A DNA stretch of 64,000 nt from SZUA-229 sp041589175 (GTDB lineage: Bacteria; Pseudomonadota; Gammaproteobacteria; SZUA-229): assembly GCA_041589175.1 (NCBI GenBank), contig JBFHWF010000005.1, forward strand, positions 1 to 64,000, in the 5' to 3' direction. Made by a program: the position numbers and the translations under genes. The notes below the pieces were generated by a model. It saw only the letters and a program-made list of their open reading frames with translations, was not told where the DNA came from and did not search any database. Of this stretch, positions 36,802 to 46,645 are shown piece by piece (position 1 is the first letter of the stretch; each line of letters opens with the position of its first letter).

Positions 36802-38835
36802 ATGAAAAAACAATCGCTTGCTGCAGTAATCATGGGCACTCTGCTATCCCCACCACTTCTAGCAGATAGCACTCAACGTCTCGACCACTTCCTTTCACTC
36901 AGCCTTGAAGAACTGGTCAGCCTGGAAACCACTATCGCAACCGCCACCAAGCGTACCGCAAGTAAAGCACCAGCAGTAGTCACCCTACTCACCGCTGATG
37001 ACATCAAGGCTACTGGTGCCACGAACCTGGTAGATATACTACAAACCGTACCCGGATTGCATATTCGCTATAACCATTTCGGCAACCGTCCACTGGTTCA
37101 GTTCCGTGGCACCGTAGGCAAACAGACACTGATCATGGTTAATGGCAGTTCATTACGTGACCTCAACTGGAATATGGGTATTTTCTGGAAAGGCATGCCG
37201 GTCAGCATTATTGACCGTGTTGAAATCATTCGTGGTCCTGGCTCTGCGTTGTTTGGTGCTGATGCCTCCGCAGGTGTGGTTAATGTCATCACCAAGACAG
37301 CCAGCCGTATACATTATTCTGAGGCCGGTGTGCGCACTGGCAGCTTCGGCACCCAGACAGCCTGGCTACAGCACGGTGCCAATATTGACGGTTATGAAAT
37401 CGGTTTCACAGCCGACCTGTTTAACACTGACGGGCACAGTCCACTGATCCAGGAGGACCGCCTCACCTTCATCTCAAATCCCGCATCGTCGGCACCCGAT
37501 GAGGCCGAGTTTGGCTGGCAAAGCCAGGACCTGCGTTTTTCTATCGCCAAAGAGCACTGGCGTTTACATGCTGACTACGCCAGACGCAGCGATGTTGAAA
37601 TAGGGTTTGTCGGTACCGGTGTACTCGACCCTCGTACCAAAGGTGAGGACACCCGGTTCAATATAGACCTTTTCTATAACAATGCGCGCTTTACAAAAAA
37701 CTGGACACTCGACTCTGAACTTCGCTTCCAGCACCTCGACTACAATTCTGGTAATGGCTATTATGAAAACCCACCCGGCTTTTCCGATACATCGGGCACC
37801 TATCCAGACGGACAGATCAAGATGGAATCTGCCGATGAGAGACGCATTAGCTATCAACTCAGCAGTACATACAGCGGCATAGACAAACACTCCATACGCA
37901 TTGGCGCCGGCTACACCTGGACCGACCTCTATAGAGTTAGCCATATGCAGAACTATGGCACTGCACCCGACGGCAGTGACATACCCGCCGGCAGCCCACT
38001 CATCGATTTCTCTGACACCGAATCTGCCTTCGCTCCTGAGCGTACACGACAAGTTTCCCATGTCTTTGTGGAAGACGTATGGACTATAAATGACAAATGG
38101 GAGCTCACTGCGGGTGCTCGCTATGATGACTACAACGATTTCGGAGACACATTTAACCCACGCCTTGCATTAGTCTGGCAAACCAGCGAAACACTCACTT
38201 CAAAACTCTTGTACGGACAGGCATTCAGACCGCCGACTTACACCGAACTATTCGCCGAAACATTTACACAACCCAATCCTGATCTTGACCCAGAACGCTC
38301 TGAAACAATTGAGTTAGCATTTAGCTACCATCCGACAAACGAGCTGATTCTCGATATCAATCTTTTCTATCTGGAACAGACCGACCTCATCTCACGATCA
38401 AACCAGAATCTGCAAGAGGCTCACTCCATTCGCGGTCTTGAATTTGAATCTCGCTGGCACGCCTCCAAAGAGATAAAGTTACTGGGTAACTTCACCGTAC
38501 GCAGCCAGGATGATAACCCTCCGGGAATTACCGAGGCCAACCGTGAAGCCTACCTGCGCGCCGACTGGAAGATGGCAGCTAACTTGAACTGGAACTTTCA
38601 GACCAGCTGGATTGGCGAACGTGAGAGACGCTCAAATGACCCTCGCAACAAACTTCCTTCACACGCCATTAGCGACACAACCCTGCGATATGCGCACTCT
38701 AACAGCTGGGAGTTTAGTGCTTCAATTCGCAACCTGTTTGATAAAGATGCCCGTGAATTTACCGGCCAATCTATCTACCATGACTTACCTCTCGCGGAAC
38801 GTAATTATTATATAGAGGCACGCTACGCTTTTTAA
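36802..38835 (+). CDS. TonB-dependent outer-membrane receptor
   Basis: 677 residues from ATG 36802 (MKKQSLAAV with signal peptide to about LLA); the frame is open back to 36679, but that text has no signal peptide. An N-terminal segment SLEELVSLETTIATATKR precedes the plug (VVTLLTADDIKATGATNLVDIL to GALFGADASAGVVNVITK). A 22-strand barrel follows and ends EARYAF. It imports a scarce ligand such as a siderophore, cobalamin or metal chelate using TonB energy; the ligand is not readable. It is divergent from the metal operon and followed by yfiR and a kinase, which fits receptor-linked signalling. Confidence 0.9.
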   Translation: MKKQSLAAVIMGTLLSPPLLADSTQRLDHFLSLSLEELVSLETTIATATKRTASKAPAVVTLLTADDIKATGATNLVDILQTVPGLHIRYNHFGNRPLVQFRGTVGKQTLIMVNGSSLRDLNWNMGIFWKGMPVSIIDRVEIIRGPGSALFGADASAGVVNVITKTASRIHYSEAGVRTGSFGTQTAWLQHGANIDGYEIGFTADLFNTDGHSPLIQEDRLTFISNPASSAPDEAEFGWQSQDLRFSIAKEHWRLHADYARRSDVEIGFVGTGVLDPRTKGEDTRFNIDLFYNNARFTKNWTLDSELRFQHLDYNSGNGYYENPPGFSDTSGTYPDGQIKMESADERRISYQLSSTYSGIDKHSIRIGAGYTWTDLYRVSHMQNYGTAPDGSDIPAGSPLIDFSDTESAFAPERTRQVSHVFVEDVWTINDKWELTAGARYDDYNDFGDTFNPRLALVWQTSETLTSKLLYGQAFRPPTYTELFAETFTQPNPDLDPERSETIELAFSYHPTNELILDINLFYLEQTDLISRSNQNLQEAHSIRGLEFESRWHASKEIKLLGNFTVRSQDDNPPGITEANREAYLRADWKMAANLNWNFQTSWIGERERRSNDPRNKLPSHAISDTTLRYAHSNSWEFSASIRNLFDKDAREFTGQSIYHDLPLAERNYYIEARYAF

Positions 38836-38906
38836 GCAGAACATCACATGATTAATTTTTATAAAGCCCGAGCCAGGGCGCCTGATTAACGTCAGCGGAG
38901 GACGTA

Positions 38907-39464
38907 TTGCTGAAACGCATTTTATACAGCATATATACGACATTAATAGCATTCCCACTGCTATTCGTATCGCCTGTGGTCTACGGACAGACGATTGAGG
39001 AGGAAAACGAATTATTCACAGCCGCCTTCATTTATAACTTTATCAAGTTCACTGACTGGCCAGATTCACACTGGGCCGCCGTCGATGATATTCGTTTTTG
39101 CATCTCAGGCAATGACAACCTTGTTGATGATCTACAGCGGCTTAATCACCGGGTTTTACGAGGACGAACACTCAAGGTTGAAATTCTTACAGCTGATTCT
39201 TTCCCGGAAGAGTGCCATCTGCTTTATTTCGCGCTCTCAGAAACACTAAAGTTCAGATCGACATTACTGAAATTCAATCAATTACCCGTGCTCACAATTT
39301 CAAGGATCGAATTCTTTGCCGCACAGGGCGGCATGATTGAAATCGACCGAGGCGATGGGCAGACACATCTCACGATTAATCTTGTCCCTGTCAACAATAG
39401 TGAGCTCAAAATTAGTTCACGCCTGTTAATCCTGGCAGATATTCTAAACAGGGAACAGCAATGA
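38907..39464 (+). CDS. YfiR family periplasmic protein (DUF4154)
   Basis: 185 residues from TTG 38907, supported by GGAGG upstream and a signal peptide (FPLLFVSPVVYG). The family text is clear: FTAAFIYNFIKFTDWPDSHW, RFCISGNDNLVDDLQRLNHRVLRGR, and LTISRIEFFAAQGGMIEI near the end. In Pseudomonas, YfiR is a periplasmic repressor of the cyclase YfiN. It has two conserved Cys (FCIS and EECH) that in YfiR form a disulphide. It overlaps the downstream kinase by four bases (ATGA). That kinase has the same CHASE8-like sensor as YfiN, so it is the probable target. Confidence 0.9.
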   Translation: MLKRILYSIYTTLIAFPLLFVSPVVYGQTIEEENELFTAAFIYNFIKFTDWPDSHWAAVDDIRFCISGNDNLVDDLQRLNHRVLRGRTLKVEILTADSFPEECHLLYFALSETLKFRSTLLKFNQLPVLTISRIEFFAAQGGMIEIDRGDGQTHLTINLVPVNNSELKISSRLLILADILNREQQ

Positions 39465-41779
39465 ACTTACATAACTTTTCCCTCAAGCATAAAATCGAAG
39501 CCATCATCCTGATCACCTCGGCTATAGTGCTTGCCGTCTGCATTATTCTGTTCATGATCATTGAAGTGACTTCTTCTCGCACACAAGCCGAGTCACGACT
39601 AACTGCACTAGCTACTGTTCTTGGCGCCAACAGTAGTGCCGCGATTCTATTCAATGACCCCCGAACCGCAAACGACATTCTTGCCAGCCTTAGTACACAA
39701 CAGGAGATAATTTCTGCCACGTTATACACGCGAAACGGCGATGTTTTCGCCAGCTATCTCAAACAACCACAAACAGCTACTGCAGACACCTATACAGATT
39801 TTTTTTCTGGACTACTCGAGAACACCAGCATACAAATACCCATTATTCTCTATGAAGAGACTATTGGTGACATCCGCATAACCGCTACAATGCAACATGC
39901 TCAGACAATTCTTTTCCGGCAGAGCCTCACTGCCATCGCCATATTCGCCATTTCCATGATGCTTGCGCTTCTTATTTCAAGCCGCCTGCAGAAAATTATT
40001 TCTCAGCCTATCCAGCGCCTGCTCAACAGCATGAAACAGGTCGCTGAACGAAAGGACTTCACTTATCGAGTGCAACGCACTTCGGAGGACGAGTTCGGAA
40101 AACTGATTGATGGCTTCAATATCATGCTCGACCGACTCGAACATTACGATGAAGAACTAACTGATTATCGTAAAGACCTCGAACGCCTTGTGATAGAACG
40201 CACACATGAACTTGAGGCCGCCAAACGACAGGCGGAATCTGCAAATCGAGCCAAAAGCGATTTTATCGCCACTATGAGCCATGAAATTCGCACACCCATG
40301 AATGGCGTTATCGGCTTCACAGGCCTGTTGAATAAAACCGAACTCAGTGAACAGCAAACTGAATTTGTTGAGAATATCACTCGATCGACTGAAAACCTGC
40401 TTGCCATTATTAATGACATCCTCGACTTTTCAAAAATTGAGGCCGGTAAACTTGAACTTAATCCTGCGGCCTTTAGCCTGCATCAGCTCGTGGACGACGT
40501 GGTCTCAATTTTCAAGCTTGAAGCCGATAAAAAGAATATTCAGTTGCTGACACACTTCGATACACATCTGCCTGATATGCTTTATGCAGATGCAACTCGC
40601 ATTCAGCAAATACTTGTTAACCTCGTTGGCAATGCTATCAAGTTCACCCATCAGGGCGAAGTTACTATAGATGTCTCATGTAATATTGTTGATAAGTCAC
40701 CTCAACCATCAGCTCAATTATCTCTCGCTATTTCAGACACAGGCATCGGAATACCCGCAGACAAACAACTACAGCTTTTCACACCATTCCAGCAGGGCGA
40801 TGCTTCTATTACACGCCGCTACGGTGGCACCGGTCTCGGGCTGGTTATTACCAAACGTTTAATTGATCTTATGCAGGGTACAATAGAACTACAAAGTACA
40901 CCTGATATTGGCACACGCTTCACCATTCATCTCGAATTACCTGTTATACAAGAGCAGAAACTAATTCAACAGACAGAGCCTCTTACGCTTGAGGCATTAC
41001 GTGGTGTCTACGCGCTCGTAGTCGATGACAATCCCATTAATCTCAAAGTCGCCACAACCTTCCTCAGGGATGAAGGCGTTATAATCGATGATGCGGCTAC
41101 TGGCCAACAGGCCATTGACCTGGCAAGTCGTAATCACTATGACCTGATACTGATGGACCTGGAAATGCCGGACTTAAGCGGCATCGAAACAACTCAGGCT
41201 ATTCGCAAACTACCTGATCATGCACATACCCCTGTTATTGCCTTAACGGCTCATGCATTTAGTAGTACCCGTAATGAAGTCATTGCAAATGGTATGACTG
41301 ACCTGCTTAGCAAACCTTATAAACCAGATGCACTGTTCTCGATTATCCTTAAATGGCTAAGTGATGACAGGCAGATCATCGATTTCAACACTACCGATGC
41401 CGGTAAAAAACAATCCGACGAAGTTTATGACAGGGAGCTTGCACTTATCGCCGTGGGCGGCAAGGTGAAAACCGCAGACAGTTTACTGCATGAGTTTACC
41501 GCGAGTCTTCCAGACATACTCGCAACAATCCAGACTGCACAAAATGAAGAAGACTACCTGAGCCTGTATAACACAGTACACAAACTGGCTGGCTCTACCT
41601 GTGTGATTGGCGCACAGGCTATGCATGCCACTGCTGATTTACTCATGGATTATCTGAAAGCTGTTCCACGTGATGAGCAGAAAGTTAATCAGGCTTGTGT
41701 AAAGCTGCTATACGAAATCAATCGATTCCTGCAGAGAGACGATTCGCCCGGTTACGAACAACCCGGCGAATCTACTTGA
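39461..41779 (+). CDS. CHASE8-HAMP hybrid histidine kinase with receiver and HPt
   Basis: 772 residues. A first helix at 14-34 is followed by a periplasmic CHASE8-type domain (SRLTALATVLGANSSAAILFND), a second helix at about 157-173, HAMP to about 235 and a coiled linker. The kinase core has His274 in MSHEIRTPMNG, then DTGIGI and GGTGLGLVIT. The receiver has Asp566 in LILMDLEMP and Lys618. An HPt domain closes the protein, with His707 in VHKLAGS. All relay residues are intact. The CHASE8-HAMP front is that of YfiN/TpbB, but the GGDEF output is replaced by a relay kinase. No response regulator with a DNA-binding domain is adjacent. Confidence 0.9.
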   Translation: MNLHNFSLKHKIEAIILITSAIVLAVCIILFMIIEVTSSRTQAESRLTALATVLGANSSAAILFNDPRTANDILASLSTQQEIISATLYTRNGDVFASYLKQPQTATADTYTDFFSGLLENTSIQIPIILYEETIGDIRITATMQHAQTILFRQSLTAIAIFAISMMLALLISSRLQKIISQPIQRLLNSMKQVAERKDFTYRVQRTSEDEFGKLIDGFNIMLDRLEHYDEELTDYRKDLERLVIERTHELEAAKRQAESANRAKSDFIATMSHEIRTPMNGVIGFTGLLNKTELSEQQTEFVENITRSTENLLAIINDILDFSKIEAGKLELNPAAFSLHQLVDDVVSIFKLEADKKNIQLLTHFDTHLPDMLYADATRIQQILVNLVGNAIKFTHQGEVTIDVSCNIVDKSPQPSAQLSLAISDTGIGIPADKQLQLFTPFQQGDASITRRYGGTGLGLVITKRLIDLMQGTIELQSTPDIGTRFTIHLELPVIQEQKLIQQTEPLTLEALRGVYALVVDDNPINLKVATTFLRDEGVIIDDAATGQQAIDLASRNHYDLILMDLEMPDLSGIETTQAIRKLPDHAHTPVIALTAHAFSSTRNEVIANGMTDLLSKPYKPDALFSIILKWLSDDRQIIDFNTTDAGKKQSDEVYDRELALIAVGGKVKTADSLLHEFTASLPDILATIQTAQNEEDYLSLYNTVHKLAGSTCVIGAQAMHATADLLMDYLKAVPRDEQKVNQACVKLLYEINRFLQRDDSPGYEQPGEST

Positions 41780-41781
41780 TA

Positions 41782-43326
41782 CTACTTACTAAACGATTGC
41801 AGTAATACGCTTGTGCCCAGCATATCGGGTGGCTGTTGCAGCCCCATCAACTGCAGTATGGTTGGTGCAATACTGCTTATCCCCATACCCGTATTGAGTC
41901 TCCAGTTTTCATCATCGATAATCATACATGGTACAGGGTATATAGTATGCTGTGTATGTGGTTCACCTGTTACAGGATCAACCATTTCGTCACAGTTTCC
42001 ATGATCTGCAGTAAGCACCACTGAGTAGCCTTCTTCTACTGCCGTATCGAGTAATCGACCCACCTGCTCATCCATGGCTTCTACACCCTGAATGATTGCA
42101 TCACGTTTCGCTGTGTGACCGACCATATCCCCATTCGCAAAATTCACTACAAGGAAGCCATAATCGTGCGATTCCAGTGCCTTAATCACGGCATCTGCAA
42201 CTTCACGCGCACTCATTTCTGGCTTCTGATCATATGTTGAGACTTTGGGCGATGGGATCATGACACGCTCTTCACCCGCCCAGGGCTCTTCGCGCCCGCC
42301 GTTGAAGAAGAATGTCACATGAGCATATTTTTCGGTTTCTGAACAATGAAACTGCTTAAAACCTGCACGACTCACGACAGATGCCAGCGTTGTAGTTGGG
42401 CGCTGTGGTGCAAACGCAATCGGTAACAGGAAATGCGGATCATATTCAGTCAGACAGGTTACTGTAACGGGATCATAATCACCTCGATCAAAGCCATCGA
42501 AGTTCGTCTGACTCAATGCCGCCGTTAGCTGTCGTGGCCGATCGTTTCTGAAATTAAAGAATATGATATTGTCATCGTCTTCAATCTTCTCTGCCTCAGG
42601 GAATATGCACGGCCTGATAAATTCATCGGTAACATCGTTGGCATACGAAGCCTCTATCGCATAGCGCGCCGCCTCATGATGCTCACCTTCAAGGTTCGCC
42701 ATAGCCTTGAACGCGACCTCGGTACGGTCCCAGCGGTGATCTCGATCCATGGCATAATAGCGGCCACACAGCGTAGCAATTGCACCTTCTGCATCGTCCA
42801 GCGCTTCTTCAAGCCCAGGCAGATAACCCATGGCTGCCATCGGTGCAGTGTCACGCCCATCCGTGATCATATGTACCAGTGGCCTCACCTTGTATTGCGC
42901 ACACATGCGAATTAATGCACACAGGTGGTTGGTATGGCTGTGTACTCCACCATCTGACACCAGGCCAACGACATGCATGGGGCGACCACGCCTGGCAGCA
43001 TCTTCCATAGCTGCGACCAGCGCGGCATTTTCGAAGAACTCACCACTTTCAATAGCATCATCAATGCGCACCAGGTCCTGCTTCATGATGGTGCCGCAAC
43101 CCAGTGTCAGATGCCCCACTTCAGAGTTACCCATCTGTCCATTGGGCAGGCCAACCGAGCGGCCAGAAGCATCCAGGGTAATATGTGCATTACGGCAAAA
43201 ATACTCGTCTAGTCGGGGCGTATTTGCCTCAACAACGGCGTTGTTGATTCGACTGGGGTTAACGCCAAATCCGTCCAGGATCACGAGGAGTGTTGGGCGT
43301 CGGGGTACACTGCGCTTTTCAGCCAT
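41782..43326 (-). CDS. gpmI: 2,3-bisphosphoglycerate-independent phosphoglycerate mutase
   Basis: 514 residues. It interconverts 3- and 2-phosphoglycerate using two metal ions and a phosphoserine. The first metal site and nucleophile are VILDGFGVNPS and GQMGNSEVGHLTLG (the Ser after Asn). Other motifs are HMITDGRDTAPM, DGRYYAMDRDHRWDR-like text, NFANGDMVGHT and LTADHGNCDEM. It lies apart from the glycolytic cluster and converges on the kinase gene with two bases between stops. A TATAAT box lies 66-71 bases upstream of the start. Confidence 0.95.
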   Translation of the reverse strand: MAEKRSVPRRPTLLVILDGFGVNPSRINNAVVEANTPRLDEYFCRNAHITLDASGRSVGLPNGQMGNSEVGHLTLGCGTIMKQDLVRIDDAIESGEFFENAALVAAMEDAARRGRPMHVVGLVSDGGVHSHTNHLCALIRMCAQYKVRPLVHMITDGRDTAPMAAMGYLPGLEEALDDAEGAIATLCGRYYAMDRDHRWDRTEVAFKAMANLEGEHHEAARYAIEASYANDVTDEFIRPCIFPEAEKIEDDDNIIFFNFRNDRPRQLTAALSQTNFDGFDRGDYDPVTVTCLTEYDPHFLLPIAFAPQRPTTTLASVVSRAGFKQFHCSETEKYAHVTFFFNGGREEPWAGEERVMIPSPKVSTYDQKPEMSAREVADAVIKALESHDYGFLVVNFANGDMVGHTAKRDAIIQGVEAMDEQVGRLLDTAVEEGYSVVLTADHGNCDEMVDPVTGEPHTQHTIYPVPCMIIDDENWRLNTGMGISSIAPTILQLMGLQQPPDMLGTSVLLQSFSK

Positions 43327-43391
43327 TATTGTTCTCGAAGTTTCTCAGATTGTTCGGGTTCACTGTTTTCTACTTTCAATTTTCGGCGCGT

Positions 43392-43397
43392 ATTATA
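43392..43397 (-). promoter_or_regulatory. Consensus -10 box of gpmI
   Basis: TATAAT on the minus strand ends 66 bases before the gpmI ATG, followed by ACGCGCC. The -35 region (CCAGCA) is poor. Confidence 0.45.
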
Positions 43398-43498
43398 CCC
43401 GAGTTTGGCCTGTTGTGCTGGGAATATTAGCCGTTTCTCATCTTTAAAAAACCACTTCGACGCCACTTTCCCATGATTTTCTCATGGTTTTATGCAGG

Positions 43499-45241
43499 TT
43501 AGTTATTATACTCAAGCAGCCTGCTAGACAGACCTGATGCATATTCAGCCGGCGAATCCAGCACCATACTATCAACCAGGTTCACACGCACCAGCTCTTT
43601 TGCGTAAAGCGCCTGCCACGACACCGACTGATGTTTCACCAGCGCCATAAGTCGCCCATCTGCTGCGGGCAGATTACCATCTTTCAAACTCAGGCTACGA
43701 CCCGGCATTGGCAGCAGCTCCTCCGCACTGATGCGCCAGCCCTCATCACTATAGTACCTTTGAATTATCTGCCTGACCTGGCCACCCAGCAGATCTCCTT
43801 TTAAGCCTGACTCACTAAATGAAGACCACTTCCATAATGCGTACACCGACATAACATGCTGCTGCATGCTCAGCGGTTTTATGCCTTTAGCCGGCATTAA
43901 TAACCGATTTCGAATTCGCCTGGCTAATCGCTCAGCCGCTTCCTGATACCGCGCCACCTTCTCCACAGCGAGCAGATCTACCATTGAGCTAAGCAAATAG
44001 GCATTCCAGGCTAGCACGAACTTTTCATCTCGTAGCACGCCGCTGTGTGGCCTCAACTGTAACAGACGCTGCCGTATCTGGCTTGCTGTTTTACCCACCG
44101 GCATGCCTGTCAGTAGTTTACGCTCACTGTGCGCCACAGGCATAAGCTTCAGATTTTCATCTACCCATTGCAACTCAGCCGGTTGCAACGCCGACCTGAT
44201 GTCAGCCTCACTCCATAAATACGACTCGCCTTCACGTTGCAGACTATCCTGCGCGGTAAGGGCACTCACAAAACCACCTTCCGCATCTGCCATTTCCCGC
44301 AACACAAAATCAAGGGTGTTTTTTGCTATTTCGAGATAGTTGCGATTATCGTAAATTCTTGCAGCCGTCGCATACAACTCAATCATGGCTGCATTGGTAT
44401 AGAGCATTTTTTCAAAATGCGGTGTTGCCCACCCCGGATCAACGGTATATCTGAAAAATCCACCTCGAACAAAATCATTTAAACCGAGCGATGCCATTTG
44501 ATGCAGACTAAGCTTCACAAAATCAGCCAGCTGCTGCTCGTCATTTTCCTCAGCCAGTTGCATGATAAGCAACAGCCTCTGCGACATTGGGAATTTTGCC
44601 TGATCACCAAACCCACCAGATAACTCATCCATCTCATTAAGGGTTTGCTGCAAAAACGCCTCGCGCATTTCATCTGCGTCAAATGTCACTGATTTTTTAT
44701 ATAGCTGCTTCTGATACTCGAAAACATTCTCAGCAATTTCTTTCAGGCCTTCCGTATCTGTACGCCATCGACGCTCAAGTTTTTCGAGCAGACGAATAAA
44801 TTTATCGGTTTGCAAATAGACAACACCCGTTAACGGATACCCCTCAGGCGTCACAAATACGTTTAACGGCCACCCGGCATAGCCCTGTGCACGACTCATA
44901 AAATCAATTAGATACGCGTCGAGTTCTGGATGATTTTCACGATCTATTTTTACCGGAATATAATTTCGGTTTAATAACTCTGCCACACTTGCATTCTTGA
45001 AACTTTCTTTTTGCATTACATGGCACCAGTGGCAGGCAAAATAACCACTGGAAATCATAATCAGCTTATTTTCCTTTCTGGCACGGGACAATATAGAGGC
45101 ATCCCATGTTTGCCACTGAACGGCATCATCAACATGCATACGAATATATGCTGAAGGATCATTGTGAGATATCGGCTGCGCATAAAGGCTGCTACAAACC
45201 GAAAACAGGAGTAGTGTCAGACGTATAATCATCGTCACCAT
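43499..45241 (-). CDS. Exported DUF255 thioredoxin-like protein (YyaL/Spata20 family)
   Basis: 580 residues. A signal peptide (LTLLLFSVCSSLYA) precedes a DUF255 thioredoxin-like domain with SGYFACHWCHVMQKESF, holding the C-x-x-C pair, and NYIPVKIDRENHPELD. The remaining part is an (alpha/alpha)6 barrel like that of sugar-processing enzymes. Usual YyaL proteins have about 680 residues and lack a signal peptide, so this is a shorter, exported variant. The function of the family is unknown; a periplasmic redox or carbohydrate role is inferred. It is upstream of nothing on its strand until gpmI and lies 39 bases after tatC. Confidence 0.82.
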   Translation of the reverse strand: MVTMIIRLTLLLFSVCSSLYAQPISHNDPSAYIRMHVDDAVQWQTWDASILSRARKENKLIMISSGYFACHWCHVMQKESFKNASVAELLNRNYIPVKIDRENHPELDAYLIDFMSRAQGYAGWPLNVFVTPEGYPLTGVVYLQTDKFIRLLEKLERRWRTDTEGLKEIAENVFEYQKQLYKKSVTFDADEMREAFLQQTLNEMDELSGGFGDQAKFPMSQRLLLIMQLAEENDEQQLADFVKLSLHQMASLGLNDFVRGGFFRYTVDPGWATPHFEKMLYTNAAMIELYATAARIYDNRNYLEIAKNTLDFVLREMADAEGGFVSALTAQDSLQREGESYLWSEADIRSALQPAELQWVDENLKLMPVAHSERKLLTGMPVGKTASQIRQRLLQLRPHSGVLRDEKFVLAWNAYLLSSMVDLLAVEKVARYQEAAERLARRIRNRLLMPAKGIKPLSMQQHVMSVYALWKWSSFSESGLKGDLLGGQVRQIIQRYYSDEGWRISAEELLPMPGRSLSLKDGNLPAADGRLMALVKHQSVSWQALYAKELVRVNLVDSMVLDSPAEYASGLSSRLLEYNN

Positions 45242-45280
45242 CCACAGTCAGGACATAACAACATGCGTTGTTTATGCCAC

Positions 45281-46123
45281 TTAAAGTTTTGGAGATTTAT
45301 CTTCTTCCGAATCCATACGATCAAGCTCCGCTTCCATTTCATCTTCCGTCATTGGATGATATTGCTCATCATCCTCTACCTCTTTCTTCCTTATCATTTT
45401 CGACAGCTGCAAACCAAGCTCGAACAGTATCCACATAGGAATCGCCAGCATAACCTGTGACGCAGGATCCGGGGGTGTTAACAGCATGCCAAATATGAAG
45501 GCACCAACAATTATATAGGGGCGTTTTTCAGACAGACTCTCCGGTGTTGTTACACCACCCAGCACCAGTAATATCGTTGCGATTGGCACTTCAAACGCAA
45601 TACCAAAAGCAAAAAACAGCTTAAGCGCAAAGTCGAGATAATAGGTTATATCAGGCGCATGCTGCACACCTTCTATACCCATAGAAACCATAAAGGTAAA
45701 AACATTTGGCAACACGATAAAGTATGCAAACGCGATACCTACATAAAACAGAATCGCACTTGAAACAATCAGTGGCAATGCCAGCTTTTTCTCATGCTTA
45801 TACAGGCCTGGTGCAATAAAAGCCCACGCCTCGAACATCAGATAAGGAAATGCAACAAAAATGGATACGATAAAAGCCAGCTTTATAGGCGTGAGAAATG
45901 GCGATATCACTCCGGTAGCAATCATCGATGCACCCTCACCCAGGTTTTCGACAACCGGCAATGCCAGGTAGTGATAAATATCATTTGCGAATGGAAACGC
46001 GAAAAGAAATACAATAATAACTGCAATTACACTACGCAGTAATCTGTCTCGCAATTCAATCAGATGCGCAATAAAACCCATTTCCTGTGAATCGGGGGAT
46101 TGCTGGCCCGGGGCCTGACTCAT
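45281..46123 (-). CDS. tatC: Sec-independent translocase TatC
   Basis: 280 residues with six hydrophobic helices, the core receptor for twin-arginine signal peptides. It begins with FIAHLIELRDRLLRSVIAV, the conserved cytoplasmic entry, and has FEAWAFIAPGLYKHEKK, FGIAFEVPIATILLVLGG and TPPDPASQVMLAIPMWILFELG. The C-terminal tail is long, acidic and charged (EDDEQYHPMTEDEMEAE). Its start overlaps the tatB stop by four bases (ATGA). It is the last gene of tatABC behind the his operon. Confidence 0.95.
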   Translation of the reverse strand: MSQAPGQQSPDSQEMGFIAHLIELRDRLLRSVIAVIIVFLFAFPFANDIYHYLALPVVENLGEGASMIATGVISPFLTPIKLAFIVSIFVAFPYLMFEAWAFIAPGLYKHEKKLALPLIVSSAILFYVGIAFAYFIVLPNVFTFMVSMGIEGVQHAPDITYYLDFALKLFFAFGIAFEVPIATILLVLGGVTTPESLSEKRPYIIVGAFIFGMLLTPPDPASQVMLAIPMWILFELGLQLSKMIRKKEVEDDEQYHPMTEDEMEAELDRMDSEEDKSPKL

Positions 46124-46620
46124 GATGCTTTATCCTGCGTGACTGACGCATCCTGTTTTTCGTCTTCTGATGGTACGTCTTCTTTTGTGTCACTCACTGC
46201 TTTTGTCGGATTACGCTCTTTCAGCTCATCCCACTCGTCATCATCTTCTTCGATAATATCGTACAGAGGTGCTGATGGCTTTTGCTGCTGTGCATCGGAT
46301 GTTTCGTCGACTGCTTCTGCCGTGCCTGGATCCAGCTTATTTTCAAACTGGTTGTGATAATCCTGGTCGATAAAATTTTCACCATCCTGCAATTTACTTT
46401 GCAACTCTCGAATCTGAACTTCCTGATTATGTAACAGGCGTTTAACTTCACTGGCGTCTAACTCTGCCTCAACCTGTGACTTCATACCTTCGACATAGCG
46501 GCGAGCCTTACCAAACCAGTAGCCCACTGTACGTGCAGCTTTAGGCAGGCGTTCGGGCCCTAGCACCAGTAATGACAATACCAGTATGACGGCCAGTTCG
46601 AGAAAGCCAATATCAAACAT
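46120..46620 (-). CDS. tatB: Sec-independent translocase TatB
   Basis: 166 residues. One N-terminal helix (FDIGFLELAVILVLSLLVLGPERLP, with the typical Glu8 and GPERLP hinge) is followed by an amphipathic helix (AARTVGYWFGKARRYV) and a long acidic tail. TatB pairs with TatC to receive folded cargo. The tail of about 100 residues is low in complexity and rich in Asp, Glu and Gln. The gap to tatA is 25 bases. Confidence 0.93.
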   Translation of the reverse strand: MFDIGFLELAVILVLSLLVLGPERLPKAARTVGYWFGKARRYVEGMKSQVEAELDASEVKRLLHNQEVQIRELQSKLQDGENFIDQDYHNQFENKLDPGTAEAVDETSDAQQQKPSAPLYDIIEEDDDEWDELKERNPTKAVSDTKEDVPSEDEKQDASVTQDKAS

Positions 46621-46645
46621 GTCTGCTGCGACACTTCAGCCGTGA

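Noticed and set aside
42830..43447. 205-residue plus-strand frame across the start of gpmI
   Set aside because: It is antisense to a well-supported gene, with low-complexity Ser/Thr/Arg text and no family.
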